64,000 nt of DNA from the NCBI RefSeq assembly GCF_964204645.1, contig NC_134031.1, positions 21,451,307-21,515,306 on the forward strand, given 5' to 3'. The DNA comes from Tubulanus polymorphus. Lineage: Eukaryota; Nemertea; Palaeonemertea; Tubulaniformes; Tubulanidae. Shown here one piece after another: positions 9,895-23,056 of this stretch (position 1 is the stretch's first letter; every line of letters starts with the position of its first letter). The notes beneath the pieces were generated by a model. That model searched no databases, was not told where the DNA came from, and was given only the letters and a program-made list of their open reading frames with translations. The translations under genes were made by a program, and so were the position numbers.

Positions 9895-12800
9895 GATGAT
9901 GAATTCTATCTTAATTGATGGGTTAGGGTGTACTGAACTGATTTCAAATAGATAGGTTGAAAGAATCAGAATTTTCTGGCTGCTTTTGGTTCTGAAGATG
10001 ATGGATTCAATCTGAAAAGATGTGTTAAGGCGTATTGAACTGATTTCAAATAGATAGGTGGAAAGATTAAGAATTTTCTGGCTATTTATGCTCCTGAAGA
10101 TGATGGACTCGATCTGAAATGATAGGTTAAGGTAGACTGAACTGATTTCGAGTAGATGGACTGAAAGATACAGATTTTTCTTGCAAAATAGGGTCCTAAA
10201 GATGATGAGTTCTATCTTAATTGATGGGTTAGGGTGTACTGAACTGATTTCAAATAGATAGGTGGAAAGATTAAGAATTTTCTGGCTATTTATGCTCCTG
10301 AAGATGATGGACTCGATCTGAAATGATAGGTTAAGGTAAACTGAACTGATTTCGAATAGATGGACTGAAAGATACAGATTTTTCTTGCAAAATAGGGTCC
10401 TAAAGATGATGAATTCTATCTTAATTGATGGGTTAGGGTGTACTGAACTGATTTCAAATAGATAGGTTGAAAGATTAAGAATTTTCTGGCTGCTTTTGGT
10501 TCTGAAGATGATGGATTCAATCTGAAAAGATGTGTTAAGGCGTATTGAACTGATTTCGAATAGATAGGTGGAAAGATTAAGAATTTTCTGGCTATTTATG
10601 CTCCTGAAGATGATGGACTCGATCTGAAATGATAGGTTATGGTAAACTGAACTGATTTCGAGTAGATGGACTGAAAGATACAGATTTTTCTTGCAAAATA
10701 GGGTCCTAAAGATGATGAATTCTATCTTAATTGATGGGTTAGGGTGTACTGAACTGATTTCAAATAGATAGGTTGAAAGAATCAGAATTTTCTGGCTGCT
10801 TTTGGTTCTGAAGATGATGGATTCAATCTGAAAAGATGTGTTAAGGCGTATTGAACTGATTTCAAATAGATAGGTGGAAAGATTAAGAATTTTCTGGCTA
10901 TTTATGCTCCTGAAGATGATGGACTCGATCTGAAATGATAGGTTAAGGTAGACTGAACTGATTTCGAGTAGATGGACTGAAAGATACAGATTTTTCTTGC
11001 AAAATAGGGTCCTAAAGATGATGAATTCTATCTTAATTGATGGGTTAGGGTGAACTGAACTGATTTCAAATAGATAGGTGGAAAGAATCAGAATTTTCTG
11101 GCTGCCTTTGGTTCTGAAGATGATGGACTCAATCTGAAAAGATAGGCTAAGGCGTATTGAACTGATTTCAAATAGATAGGTGGAAAGATTAAGAATTTTC
11201 TGGCTATTTATGCTCCTGAAGATGATGGACTCGATCTGAAATGATAGGTTAAGGTAAACTGAACTGATTTCGAGTAGATGGACTGAAAGATACAGATTTT
11301 TCTTGCAAAATAGGGTCCTAAAGATGATGAATTCTATCTTAATTGATGGGTTAGGGTGTACTGAACTGATTTCAAATAGATAGGTTGAAAGAATCAGAAT
11401 TTTCTGGCTGCTTTTGGTTCTGAAGATGATGGATTCAATCTGAAAAGATGTGTTAAGGCGTATTGAACTGATTTCAAATAGATAGGTGGAAAGATTAAGA
11501 ATTTCCTGGCTATTTATGCTCCTGAAGATGATGGACTCGATCTGAAATGATAGGTTAAGGTAAACTGAACTGATTTCGAGTAGATGGACTGAAAGATACA
11601 GATTTTTCTTGCAAAATAGGGTCCTAAAGATGATGAATTCTATATTAATTGATGGGTTAGGGTGTACTGAACTGATTTCAAATAGATAGGTTGAAAGAAT
11701 CAGAATTTTCTGGCTGCTTTTGGTTCTGAAGATGATGGATTCAATCTGAAAAGATGTGTTAAGGCGTATTGAACTGATTTCAAATAGATAGGTGGAAAGA
11801 TTAAGAATTTTTCTGGCTATTTATGCTCCTGAAGATGATGGACTCGATCTGAAATGATAGGTTAAGGTAGACTGAACTGATTTCGAGTAGATGGACTGAA
11901 AGATACAGATTTTTCTTGCAAAATAGGGTCCTAAAGATGATGAGTTCTATCTTAATTGATGGGTTAGGGTGTACTGAACTGATTTCAAATAGATAGGTGG
12001 AAAGATTAAGAATTTTCTGGCTATTTATGCTCCTGAAGATGATGGACTCGATCTGAAATGATAGGTTAAGGTAAACTGAACTGATTTCGAGTAGATGGAC
12101 TGAAAGATACAGATTTTTCTTGCAAAATAGGGTCCTAAAGATGATGAATTCTATCTTAATTGATGGGTTAGGGTGAACTGAACTGATTTCAAATAGATAG
12201 GTGGAAAGAATCAGAATTTTCTGGCTGCCTTTGGTTCTGAAGATGATGGACTCAATCTGAAAAGATGGGCTAAGGCGTATTGAACTGATTTCAAATAGAT
12301 AGGTGGAAAGATTAAGAATTTTCTGGCTATTTATGCTCCTGAAGATGATGGACTCGATCTGAAATGATAGGTTAAGGTAAACTGAACTGATTTCGAGTAG
12401 ATGGACTGAAAGATACAGATTTTTCTTGCAAAATAGGGTCCTAAAGATGATGAATTCTATCTTAATTGATGGGTTAGGGTGTACTGAACTGATTTCAAAT
12501 GGATAGATGGAAAGATTAAGAATTTTCTGGCTATTTATGCTCCTGAAGATGATGGACTCGATCTGAAATGATAGGTTAAGGTAAACTGAACTGATTTCGA
12601 GTAAATGGACTGAAAGATACAGATTTTTCTTGCAAAATAGGGTCCTAAAGATGATGAATTCTATCTTAATTGATGGGTTAGGGTGAACTGAACTGATTTC
12701 AAATAGATAGGTGGAAAGAATCAGAATTTTCTGGCTGCCTTTGGTTCTGAAGATGATGGACTCAATCTGAAAAGATGTGTTAAGGCGTATTGAACTGATT

Positions 12801-13261
12801 TCAAATAGATAGGTGGAAAGATTAAGAATTTCCTGGCTATTTATGCTCCTGAAGATGATGGACTCGATCTGAAATGATAGGTTAAGGTAAACTGAACTGA
12901 TTTCGAGTAGATGGACTGAAAGATACAGATTTTTCTTGCAAAATAAGGTCCTAAAGATGATGAATTCTATCTTAATTGATGGGTTAGGGTGTACTGAACT
13001 GATTTCAAATAGATAGGTTGAAAGAATCAGAATTTTCTGGCTGCTTTTGGTTCTGAAGATGATGGATTCAATCTGAAAAGATGTGTTAAGGCGTATTGAA
13101 CTGATTTCGAATAGATAGGTGGAAAGATTAAGAATTTTCTGGCTATTTATGCTCCTGAAGATGATGGACTCGATCTGAAATGATAGGTTATGGTAAACTG
13201 AACTGATTTCGAGTAGATGGACTGAAAGATACAGATTTTTCTTGCAAAATAGGGTCCTAAA
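9895..13261 (+). repeat. 3367-bp supra-unit, copy 1 (33 monomers plus 1 base)
   Basis: Contains in order: trimer, gagttc dimer (10201), four trimers (10405-11628), the tatattaatt trimer with extra T (11629, T run 11808-11812), gagttc dimer (11936), trimer (12140), dimer with the rare ggatagatgg (12446), trimer with aaaataaggtcc (12650) and trimer with ttatgg (12956). Every one of these recurs 3367 bases later. Confidence 0.85.
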
Positions 13262-16200
13262 GATGATGAATTCTATCTTAATTGATGGGTTAGGGTGTAC
13301 TGAACTGATTTCAAATAGATAGGTTGAAAGAATCAGAATTTTCTGGCTGCTTTTGGTTCTGAAGATGATGGATTCAATCTGAAAAGATGTGTTAAGGCGT
13401 ATTGAACTGATTTCAAATAGATAGGTGGAAAGATTAAGAATTTTCTGGCTATTTATGCTCCTGAAGATGATGGACTCGATCTGAAATGATAGGTTAAGGT
13501 AGACTGAACTGATTTCGAGTAGATGGACTGAAAGATACAGATTTTTCTTGCAAAATAGGGTCCTAAAGATGATGAGTTCTATCTTAATTGATGGGTTAGG
13601 GTGTACTGAACTGATTTCAAATAGATAGGTGGAAAGATTAAGAATTTTCTGGCTATTTATGCTCCTGAAGATGATGGACTCGATCTGAAATGATAGGTTA
13701 AGGTAAACTGAACTGATTTCGAATAGATGGACTGAAAGATACAGATTTTTCTTGCAAAATAGGGTCCTAAAGATGATGAATTCTATCTTAATTGATGGGT
13801 TAGGGTGTACTGAACTGATTTCAAATAGATAGGTTGAAAGATTAAGAATTTTCTGGCTGCTTTTGGTTCTGAAGATGATGGATTCAATCTGAAAAGATGT
13901 GTTAAGGCGTATTGAACTGATTTCGAATAGATAGGTGGAAAGATTAAGAATTTTCTGGCTATTTATGCTCCTGAAGATGATGGACTCGATCTGAAATGAT
14001 AGGTTATGGTAAACTGAACTGATTTCGAGTAGATGGACTGAAAGATACAGATTTTTCTTGCAAAATAGGGTCCTAAAGATGATGAATTCTATCTTAATTG
14101 ATGGGTTAGGGTGTACTGAACTGATTTCAAATAGATAGGTTGAAAGAATCAGAATTTTCTGGCTGCTTTTGGTTCTGAAGATGATGGATTCAATCTGAAA
14201 AGATGTGTTAAGGCGTATTGAACTGATTTCAAATAGATAGGTGGAAAGATTAAGAATTTTCTGGCTATTTATGCTCCTGAAGATGATGGACTCGATCTGA
14301 AATGATAGGTTAAGGTAGACTGAACTGATTTCGAGTAGATGGACTGAAAGATACAGATTTTTCTTGCAAAATAGGGTCCTAAAGATGATGAATTCTATCT
14401 TAATTGATGGGTTAGGGTGAACTGAACTGATTTCAAATAGATAGGTGGAAAGAATCAGAATTTTCTGGCTGCCTTTGGTTCTGAAGATGATGGACTCAAT
14501 CTGAAAAGATAGGCTAAGGCGTATTGAACTGATTTCAAATAGATAGGTGGAAAGATTAAGAATTTTCTGGCTATTTATGCTCCTGAAGATGATGGACTCG
14601 ATCTGAAATGATAGGTTAAGGTAAACTGAACTGATTTCGAGTAGATGGACTGAAAGATACAGATTTTTCTTGCAAAATAGGGTCCTAAAGATGATGAATT
14701 CTATCTTAATTGATGGGTTAGGGTGTACTGAACTGATTTCAAATAGATAGGTTGAAAGAATCAGAATTTTCTGGCTGCTTTTGGTTCTGAAGATGATGGA
14801 TTCAATCTGAAAAGATGTGTTAAGGCGTATTGAACTGATTTCAAATAGATAGGTGGAAAGATTAAGAATTTCCTGGCTATTTATGCTCCTGAAGATGATG
14901 GACTCGATCTGAAATGATAGGTTAAGGTAAACTGAACTGATTTCGAGTAGATGGACTGAAAGATACAGATTTTTCTTGCAAAATAGGGTCCTAAAGATGA
15001 TGAATTCTATATTAATTGATGGGTTAGGGTGTACTGAACTGATTTCAAATAGATAGGTTGAAAGAATCAGAATTTTCTGGCTGCTTTTGGTTCTGAAGAT
15101 GATGGATTCAATCTGAAAAGATGTGTTAAGGCGTATTGAACTGATTTCAAATAGATAGGTGGAAAGATTAAGAATTTTTCTGGCTATTTATGCTCCTGAA
15201 GATGATGGACTCGATCTGAAATGATAGGTTAAGGTAGACTGAACTGATTTCGAGTAGATGGACTGAAAGATACAGATTTTTCTTGCAAAATAGGGTCCTA
15301 AAGATGATGAGTTCTATCTTAATTGATGGGTTAGGGTGTACTGAACTGATTTCAAATAGATAGGTGGAAAGATTAAGAATTTTCTGGCTATTTATGCTCC
15401 TGAAGATGATGGACTCGATCTGAAATGATAGGTTAAGGTAAACTGAACTGATTTCGAGTAGATGGACTGAAAGATACAGATTTTTCTTGCAAAATAGGGT
15501 CCTAAAGATGATGAATTCTATCTTAATTGATGGGTTAGGGTGAACTGAACTGATTTCAAATAGATAGGTGGAAAGAATCAGAATTTTCTGGCTGCCTTTG
15601 GTTCTGAAGATGATGGACTCAATCTGAAAAGATGGGCTAAGGCGTATTGAACTGATTTCAAATAGATAGGTGGAAAGATTAAGAATTTTCTGGCTATTTA
15701 TGCTCCTGAAGATGATGGACTCGATCTGAAATGATAGGTTAAGGTAAACTGAACTGATTTCGAGTAGATGGACTGAAAGATACAGATTTTTCTTGCAAAA
15801 TAGGGTCCTAAAGATGATGAATTCTATCTTAATTGATGGGTTAGGGTGTACTGAACTGATTTCAAATGGATAGATGGAAAGATTAAGAATTTTCTGGCTA
15901 TTTATGCTCCTGAAGATGATGGACTCGATCTGAAATGATAGGTTAAGGTAAACTGAACTGATTTCGAGTAAATGGACTGAAAGATACAGATTTTTCTTGC
16001 AAAATAGGGTCCTAAAGATGATGAATTCTATCTTAATTGATGGGTTAGGGTGAACTGAATTGATTTCAAATAGATAGGTGGAAAGAATCAGAATTTTCTG
16101 GCTGCCTTTGGTTCTGAAGATGATGGACTCAATCTGAAAAGATGTGTTAAGGCGTATTGAACTGATTTCAAATAGATAGGTGGAAAGATTAAGAATTTCC

Positions 16201-17138
16201 TGGCTATTTATGCTCCTGAAGATGATGGACTCGATCTGAAATGATAGGTTAAGGTAAACTGAACTGATTTCGAGTAGATGGACTGAAAGATACAGATTTT
16301 TCTTGCAAAATAAGGTCCTAAAGATGATGAATTCTATCTTAATTGATGGGTTAGGGTGTACTGAACTGATTTCAAATAGATAGGTTGAAAGAATCAGAAT
16401 TTTCTGGCTGCTTTTGGTTCTGAAGATGATGGATTCAATCTGAAAAGATGTGTTAAGGCGTATTGAACTGATTTCGAATAGATAGGTGGAAAGATTAAGA
16501 ATTTTCTGGCTATTTATGCTCCTGAAGATGATGGACTCGATCTGAAATGATAGGTTATGGTAAACTGAACTGATTTCGAGTAGATGGACTGAAAGATACA
16601 GATTTTTCTTGCAAAATAGGGTCCTAAAGATGATGAATTCTATCTTAATTGATGGGTTAGGGTGTACTGAACTGATTTCAAATAGATAGGTTGAAAGAAT
16701 CAGAATTTTCTGGCTGCTTTTGGTTCTGAAGATGATGGATTCAATCTGAAAAGATGTGTTAAGGCGTATTGAACTGATTTCAAATAGATAGGTGGAAAGA
16801 TTAAGAATTTTCTGGCTATTTATGCTCCTGAAGATGATGGACTCGATCTGAAATGATAGGTTAAGGTAGACTGAACTGATTTCGAGTAGATGGACTGAAA
16901 GATACAGATTTTTCTTGCAAAATAGGGTCCTAAAGATGATGAATTCTATCTTAATTGATGGGTTAGGGTGAACTGAACTGATTTCAAATAGATACGTGGA
17001 AAGATTAAGAATTTTCTGGCTATTTATGCTCCTGAAGATGATGGACTCGATCTGAAATGATAGGTTAAGGTAAACTGAACTGATTTCGAGTAGATGGACT
17101 GAAAGATACAGATTTTTCTTGCAAAATAGGGTCCTAAA
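12956..17138 (+). repeat. 4183-bp supra-unit, copy 1 (41 monomers plus 1 base)
   Basis: Overlaps the 3367-bp series and is itself duplicated as a whole at 17139-21321. Every trimer and dimer start I checked (13262, 13568, 13772, 14996, 15813, 16323, 16935) has a counterpart exactly 4183 bases downstream, including ggatagatgg, gaattgattt, aaaataaggtcc and gatacgtgg. Since it contains the second 3367-bp copy with its private gaattgattt, this duplication occurred after the 3367-bp one. Confidence 0.85.
13262..16628 (+). repeat. 3367-bp supra-unit, copy 2
   Basis: Direct tandem copy of 9895-13261, with matching rare markers ggatagatgg (12501 and 15868) and aaaataaggtcc (both 3367 apart). A private change is gaattgattt near 16057 where copy 1 has gaactgattt. 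A third copy begins at 16629 but departs after one trimer, at 16935, where a dimer with gatacgtgg appears. Confidence 0.85.
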
Positions 17139-20100
17139 GATGATGAATTCTATCTTAATTGATGGGTTAGGGTGTACTGAACTGATTTCAAATAGATAGG
17201 TTGAAAGAATCAGAATTTTCTGGCTGCTTTTGGTTCTGAAGATGATGGATTCAATCTGAAAAGATGTGTTAAGGCGTATTGAACTGATTTCGAATAGATA
17301 GGTGGAAAGATTAAGAATTTTCTGGCTATTTATGCTCCTGAAGATGATGGACTCGATCTGAAATGATAGGTTATGGTAAACTGAACTGATTTCGAGTAGA
17401 TGGACTGAAAGATACAGATTTTTCTTGCAAAATAGGGTCCTAAAGATGATGAATTCTATCTTAATTGATGGGTTAGGGTGTACTGAACTGATTTCAAATA
17501 GATAGGTTGAAAGAATCAGAATTTTCTGGCTGCTTTTGGTTCTGAAGATGATGGATTCAATCTGAAAAGATGTGTTAAGGCGTATTGAACTGATTTCAAA
17601 TAGATAGGTGGAAAGATTAAGAATTTTCTGGCTATTTATGCTCCTGAAGATGATGGACTCGATCTGAAATGATAGGTTAAGGTAGACTGAACTGATTTCG
17701 AGTAGATGGACTGAAAGATACAGATTTTTCTTGCAAAATAGGGTCCTAAAGATGATGAGTTCTATCTTAATTGATGGGTTAGGGTGTACTGAACTGATTT
17801 CAAATAGATAGGTGGAAAGATTAAGAATTTTCTGGCTATTTATGCTCCTGAAGATGATGGACTCGATCTGAAATGATAGGTTAAGGTAAACTGAACTGAT
17901 TTCGAATCGATGGACTGAAAGATACAGATTTTTCTTGCAAAATAGGGTCCTAAAGATGATGAATTCTATCTTAATTGATGGGTTAGGGTGTACTGAACTG
18001 ATTTCAAATAGATAGGTTGAAAGATTAAGAATTTTCTGGCTGCTTTTGGTTCTGAAGATGATGGATTCAATCTGAAAAGATGTGTTAAGGCGTATTGAAC
18101 TGATTTCGAATAGATAGGTGGAAAGATTAAGAATTTTCTGGCTATTTATGCTCCTGAAGATGATGGACTCGATCTGAAATGATAGGTTATGGTAAACTGA
18201 ACTGATTTCGAGTAGATGGACTGAAAGATACAGATTTTTCTTGCAAAATAGGGTCCTAAAGATGATGAATTCTATCTTAATTGATGGGTTAGGGTGTACT
18301 GAACTGATTTCAAATAGATAGGTTGAAAGAATCAGAATTTTCTGGCTGCTTTTGGTTCTGAAGATGATGGATTCAATCTGAAAAGATGTGTTAAGGCGTA
18401 TTGAACTGATTTCAAATAGATAGGTGGAAAGATTAAGAATTTTCTGGCTATTTATGCTCCTGAAGATGATGGACTCGATCTGAAATGATAGGTTAAGGTA
18501 GACTGAACTGATTTCGAGTAGATGGACTGAAAGATACAGATTTTTCTTGCAAAATAGGGTCCTAAAGATGATGAATTCTATCTTAATTGATGGGTTAGGG
18601 TGAACTGAACTGATTTCAAATAGATAGGTGGAAAGAATCAGAATTTTCTGGCTGCCTTTGGTTCTGAAGATGATGGACTCAATCTGAAAAGATAGGCTAA
18701 GGCGTATTGAACTGATTTCAAATAGATAGGTGGAAAGATTAAGAATTTTCTGGCTATTTATGCTCCTGAAGATGATGGACTCGATCTGAAATGATAGGTT
18801 AAGGTAAACTGAACTGATTTCGAGTAGATGGACTGAAAGATACAGATTTTTCTTGCAAAATAGGGTCCTAAAGATGATGAATTCTATCTTAATTGATGGG
18901 TTAGGGTGTACTGAACTGATTTCAAATAGATAGGTTGAAAGAATCAGAATTTTCTGGCTGCTTTTGGTTCTGAAGATGATGGATTCAATCTGAAAAGATG
19001 TGTTAAGGCGTATTGAACTGATTTCAAATAGATAGGTGGAAAGATTAAGAATTTCCTGGCTATTTATGCTCCTGAAGATGATGGACTCGATCTGAAATGA
19101 TAGGTTAAGGTAAACTGAACTGATTTCGAGTAGATGGACTGAAAGATACAGATTTTTCTTGCAAAATAGGGTCCTAAAGATGATGAATTCTATATTAATT
19201 GATGGGTTAGGGTGTACTGAACTGATTTCAAATAGATAGGTTGAAAGAATCAGAATTTTCTGGCTGCTTTTGGTTCTGAAGATGATGGATTCAATCTGAA
19301 AAGATGTGTTAAGGCGTATTGAACTGATTTCAAATAGATAGGTGGAAAGATTAAGAATTTTTCTGGCTATTTATGCTCCTGAAGATGATGGACTCGATCT
19401 GAAATGATAGGTTAAGGTAGACTGAACTGATTTCGAGTAGATGGACTGAAAGATACAGATTTTTCTTGCAAAATAGGGTCCTAAAGATGATGAGTTCTAT
19501 CTTAATTGATGGGTTAGGGTGTACTGAACTGATTTCAAATAGATAGGTGGAAAGATTAAGAATTTTCTGGCTATTTATGCTCCTGAAGATGATGGACTCG
19601 ATCTGAAATGATAGGTTAAGGTAAACTGAACTGATTTCGAGTAGATGGACTGAAAGATACAGATTTTTCTTGCAAAATAGGGTCCTAAAGATGATGAATT
19701 CTATCTTAATTGATGGGTTAGGGTGAACTGAACTGATTTCAAATAGATAGGTGGAAAGAATCAGAATTTTCTGGCTGCCTTTGGTTCTGAAGATGATGGA
19801 CTCAATCTGAAAAGATGGGCTAAGGCGTATTGAACTGATTTCAAATAGATAGGTGGAAAGATTAAGAATTTTCTGGCTATTTATGCTCCTGAAGATGATG
19901 GACTCGATCTGAAATGATAGGTTAAGGTAAACTGAACTGATTTCGAGTAGATGGACTGAAAGATACAGATTTTTCTTGCAAAATAGGGTCCTAAAGATGA
20001 TGAATTCTATCTTAATTGATGGGTTAGGGTGTACTGAACTGATTTCAAATGGATAGATGGAAAGATTAAGAATTTTCTGGCTATTTATGCTCCTGAAGAT

Positions 20101-21321
20101 GATGGACTCGATCTGAAATGATAGGTTAAGGTAAACTGAACTGATTTCGAGTAAATGGACTGAAAGATACAGATTTTTCTTGCAAAATAGGGTCCTAAAG
20201 ATGATGAATTCTATCTTAATTGATGGGTTAGGGTGAACTGAATTGATTTCAAATAGATAGGTGGAAAGAATCAGAATTTTCTGGCTGCCTTTGGTTCTGA
20301 AGATGATGGACTCAATCTGAAAAGATGTGTTAAGGCGTATTGAACTGATTTCAAATAGATAGGTGGAAAGATTAAGAATTTCCTGGCTATTTATGCTCCT
20401 GAAGATGATGGACTCGATCTGAAATGATAGGTTAAGGTAAACTGAACTGATTTCGAGTAGATGGACTGAAAGATACAGATTTTTCTTGCAAAATAAGGTC
20501 CTAAAGATGATGAATTCTATCTTAATTGATGGGTTAGGGTGTACTGAACTGATTTCAAATAGATAGGTTGAAAGAATCAGAATTTTCTGGCTGCTTTTGG
20601 TTCTGAAGATGATGGATTCAATCTGAAAAGATGTGTTAAGGCGTATTGAACTGATTTCGAATAGATAGGTGGAAAGATTAAGAATTTTCTGGCTATTTAT
20701 GCTCCTGAAGATGATGGACTCGATCTGAAATGATAGGTTATGGTAAACTGAACTGATTTCGAGTAGATGGACTGAAAGATACAGATTTTTCTTGCAAAAT
20801 AGGGTCCTAAAGATGATGAATTCTATCTTAATTGATGGGTTAGGGTGTACTGAACTGATTTCAAATAGATAGGTTGAAAGAATCAGAATTTTCTGGCTGC
20901 TTTTGGTTCTGAAGATGATGGATTCAATCTGAAAAGATGTGTTAAGGCGTATTGAACTGATTTCAAATAGATAGGTGGAAAGATTAAGAATTTTCTGGCT
21001 ATTTATGCTCCTGAAGATGATGGACTCGATCTGAAATGATAGGTTAAGGTAGACTGAACTGATTTCGAGTAGATGGACTGAAAGATACAGATTTTTCTTG
21101 CAAAATAGGGTCCTAAAGATGATGAATTCTATCTTAATTGATGGGTTAGGGTGAACTGAACTGATTTCAAATAGATACGTGGAAAGATTAAGAATTTTCT
21201 GGCTATTTATGCTCCTGAAGATGATGGACTCGATCTGAAATGATAGGTTAAGGTAAACTGAACTGATTTCGAGTAGATGGACTGAAAGATACAGATTTTT
21301 CTTGCAAAATAGGGTCCTAAA
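17139..21321 (+). repeat. 4183-bp supra-unit, copy 2
   Basis: Head-to-tail duplicate of 12956-17138. A private variant is cgaatcgatgg near 17906 (copy 1 has cgaatagatgg). The correspondence ends at 21322, where the next trimer has caaatagatagg and aatttcctgg rather than cgaatagatagg and ttatgg. Confidence 0.85.
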
Positions 21322-21934
21322 GATGATGAATTCTATCTTAATTGATGGGTTAGGGTGTACTGAACTGATTTCAAATAGATAGGTTGAAAGAATCAGAATT
21401 TTCTGGCTGCTTTTGGTTCTGAAGATGATGGATTCAATCTGAATAGATGTGTTAAGGCGTATTGAACTGATTTCAAATAGATAGGTGGAAAGATTAAGAA
21501 TTTCCTGGCTATTTATGCTCCTGAAGATGATGGACTCGATCTGAAATGATAGGTTAAGGTAAACTGAACTGATTTCGAGTAGATGGACTGAAAGATACAG
21601 ATTTTTCTTGCAAAATAGGGTCCTAAAGATGATGAATTCTATATTAATTGATGGGTTAGGGTGTACTGAACTGATTTCAAATAGATAGGTTGAAAGAATC
21701 AGAATTTTCTGGCTGCTTTTGGTTCTGAAGATGATGGATTCAATCTGAAAAGATGTGTTAAGGCGTATTGAACTGATTTCAAATAGATAGGTGGAAAGAT
21801 TAAGAATTTTTCTGGCTATTTATGCTCCTGAAGATGATGGACTCGATCTGAAATGATAGGTTAAGGTAGACTGAACTGATTTCGAGTAGATGGACTGAAA
21901 GATACAGATTTTTCTTGCAAAATAGGGTCCTAAA
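21118..21934 (+). repeat. Segment repeated 1429 bp downstream (dimer with gatacgtgg plus two trimers)
   Basis: The dimer with gatacgtgg (21118), the trimer with aatttcctgg (21322) and the tatattaatt trimer with extra T (21628, T run 21807-21811) recur at 22547, 22751 and 23057, an offset of 14 monomers plus one base. The sequence between the copies holds two hybrid dimers and the unusual A-C dimer, so several unequal exchanges appear to have occurred in this short stretch. Confidence 0.8.
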
Positions 21935-22342
21935 GATGATGAGTTCTATCTTAATTGATGGGTTAGGGTGTACTGAACTGATTTCAAATAGATAGGTGGA
22001 AAGATTAAGAATTTTCTGGCTATTTATGCTCCTGAAGATGATGGACTCGATCTGAAATGATAGGTTAAGGTAGACTGAACTGATTTCGAGTAGATGGACT
22101 GAAAGATACAGATTTTTCTTGCAAAATAGGGTCCTAAAGATGATGAGTTCTATCTTAATTGATGGGTTAGGGTGTACTGAACTGATTTCAAATAGATAGG
22201 TGGAAAGATTAAGAATTTTCTGGCTATTTATGCTCCTGAAGATGATGGACTCGATCTGAAATGATAGGTTAAGGTAAACTGAACTGATTTCGAATAGATG
22301 GACTGAAAGATACAGATTTTTCTTGCAAAATAGGGTCCTAAA

Positions 22343-22546
22343 GATGATGAATTCTATCTTAATTGATGGGTTAGGGTGAACTGAACTGATTTCAAATAGA
22401 TAGGTGGAAAGAATCAGAATTTTCTGGCTGCCTTTGGTTCTGAAGATGATGGACTCGATCTGAAATGATAGGTTAAGGTAGACTGAACTGATTTCGAGTA
22501 GATGGACTGAAAGATACAGATTTTTCTTGCAAAATAGGGTCCTAAA
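22343..22546 (+). repeat. Exceptional A-C dimer lacking B
   Basis: Here a full class A monomer ending gcctttggttctgaa is followed directly by a class C monomer (gatgatggactcgatctg). This differs from the usual dimer, whose first monomer is an A/B hybrid. B variants beginning gatgatggactcaatctg differ from C by one base over that stretch, so an exchange at the start of B and C explains the loss of one B monomer. It is the only such junction I noticed. It sits next to two consecutive hybrid dimers (21935 and 22139). Confidence 0.85.
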
Positions 22547-23056
22547 GATGATGAATTCTATCTTAATTGATGGGTTAGGGTGAACTGAACTGATTTCAAA
22601 TAGATACGTGGAAAGATTAAGAATTTTCTGGCTATTTATGCTCCTGAAGATGATGGACTCGATCTGAAATGATAGGTTAAGGTAAACTGAACTGATTTCG
22701 AGTAGATGGACTGAAAGATACAGATTTTTCTTGCAAAATAGGGTCCTAAAGATGATGAATTCTATCTTAATTGATGGGTTAGGGTGTACTGAACTGATTT
22801 CAAATAGATAGGTTGAAAGAATCAGAATTTTCTGGCTGCTTTTGGTTCTGAAGATGATGGATTCAATCTGAAAAGATGTGTTAAGGCGTATTGAACTGAT
22901 TTCAAATAGATAGGTGGAAAGATTAAGAATTTCCTGGCTATTTATGCTCCTGAAGATGATGGACTCGATCTGAAATGATAGTTTAAGGTAAACTGAACTG
23001 ATTTCGAGTAGATGGACTGAAAGATACAGATTTTTCTTGCAAAATAGGGTCCTAAA

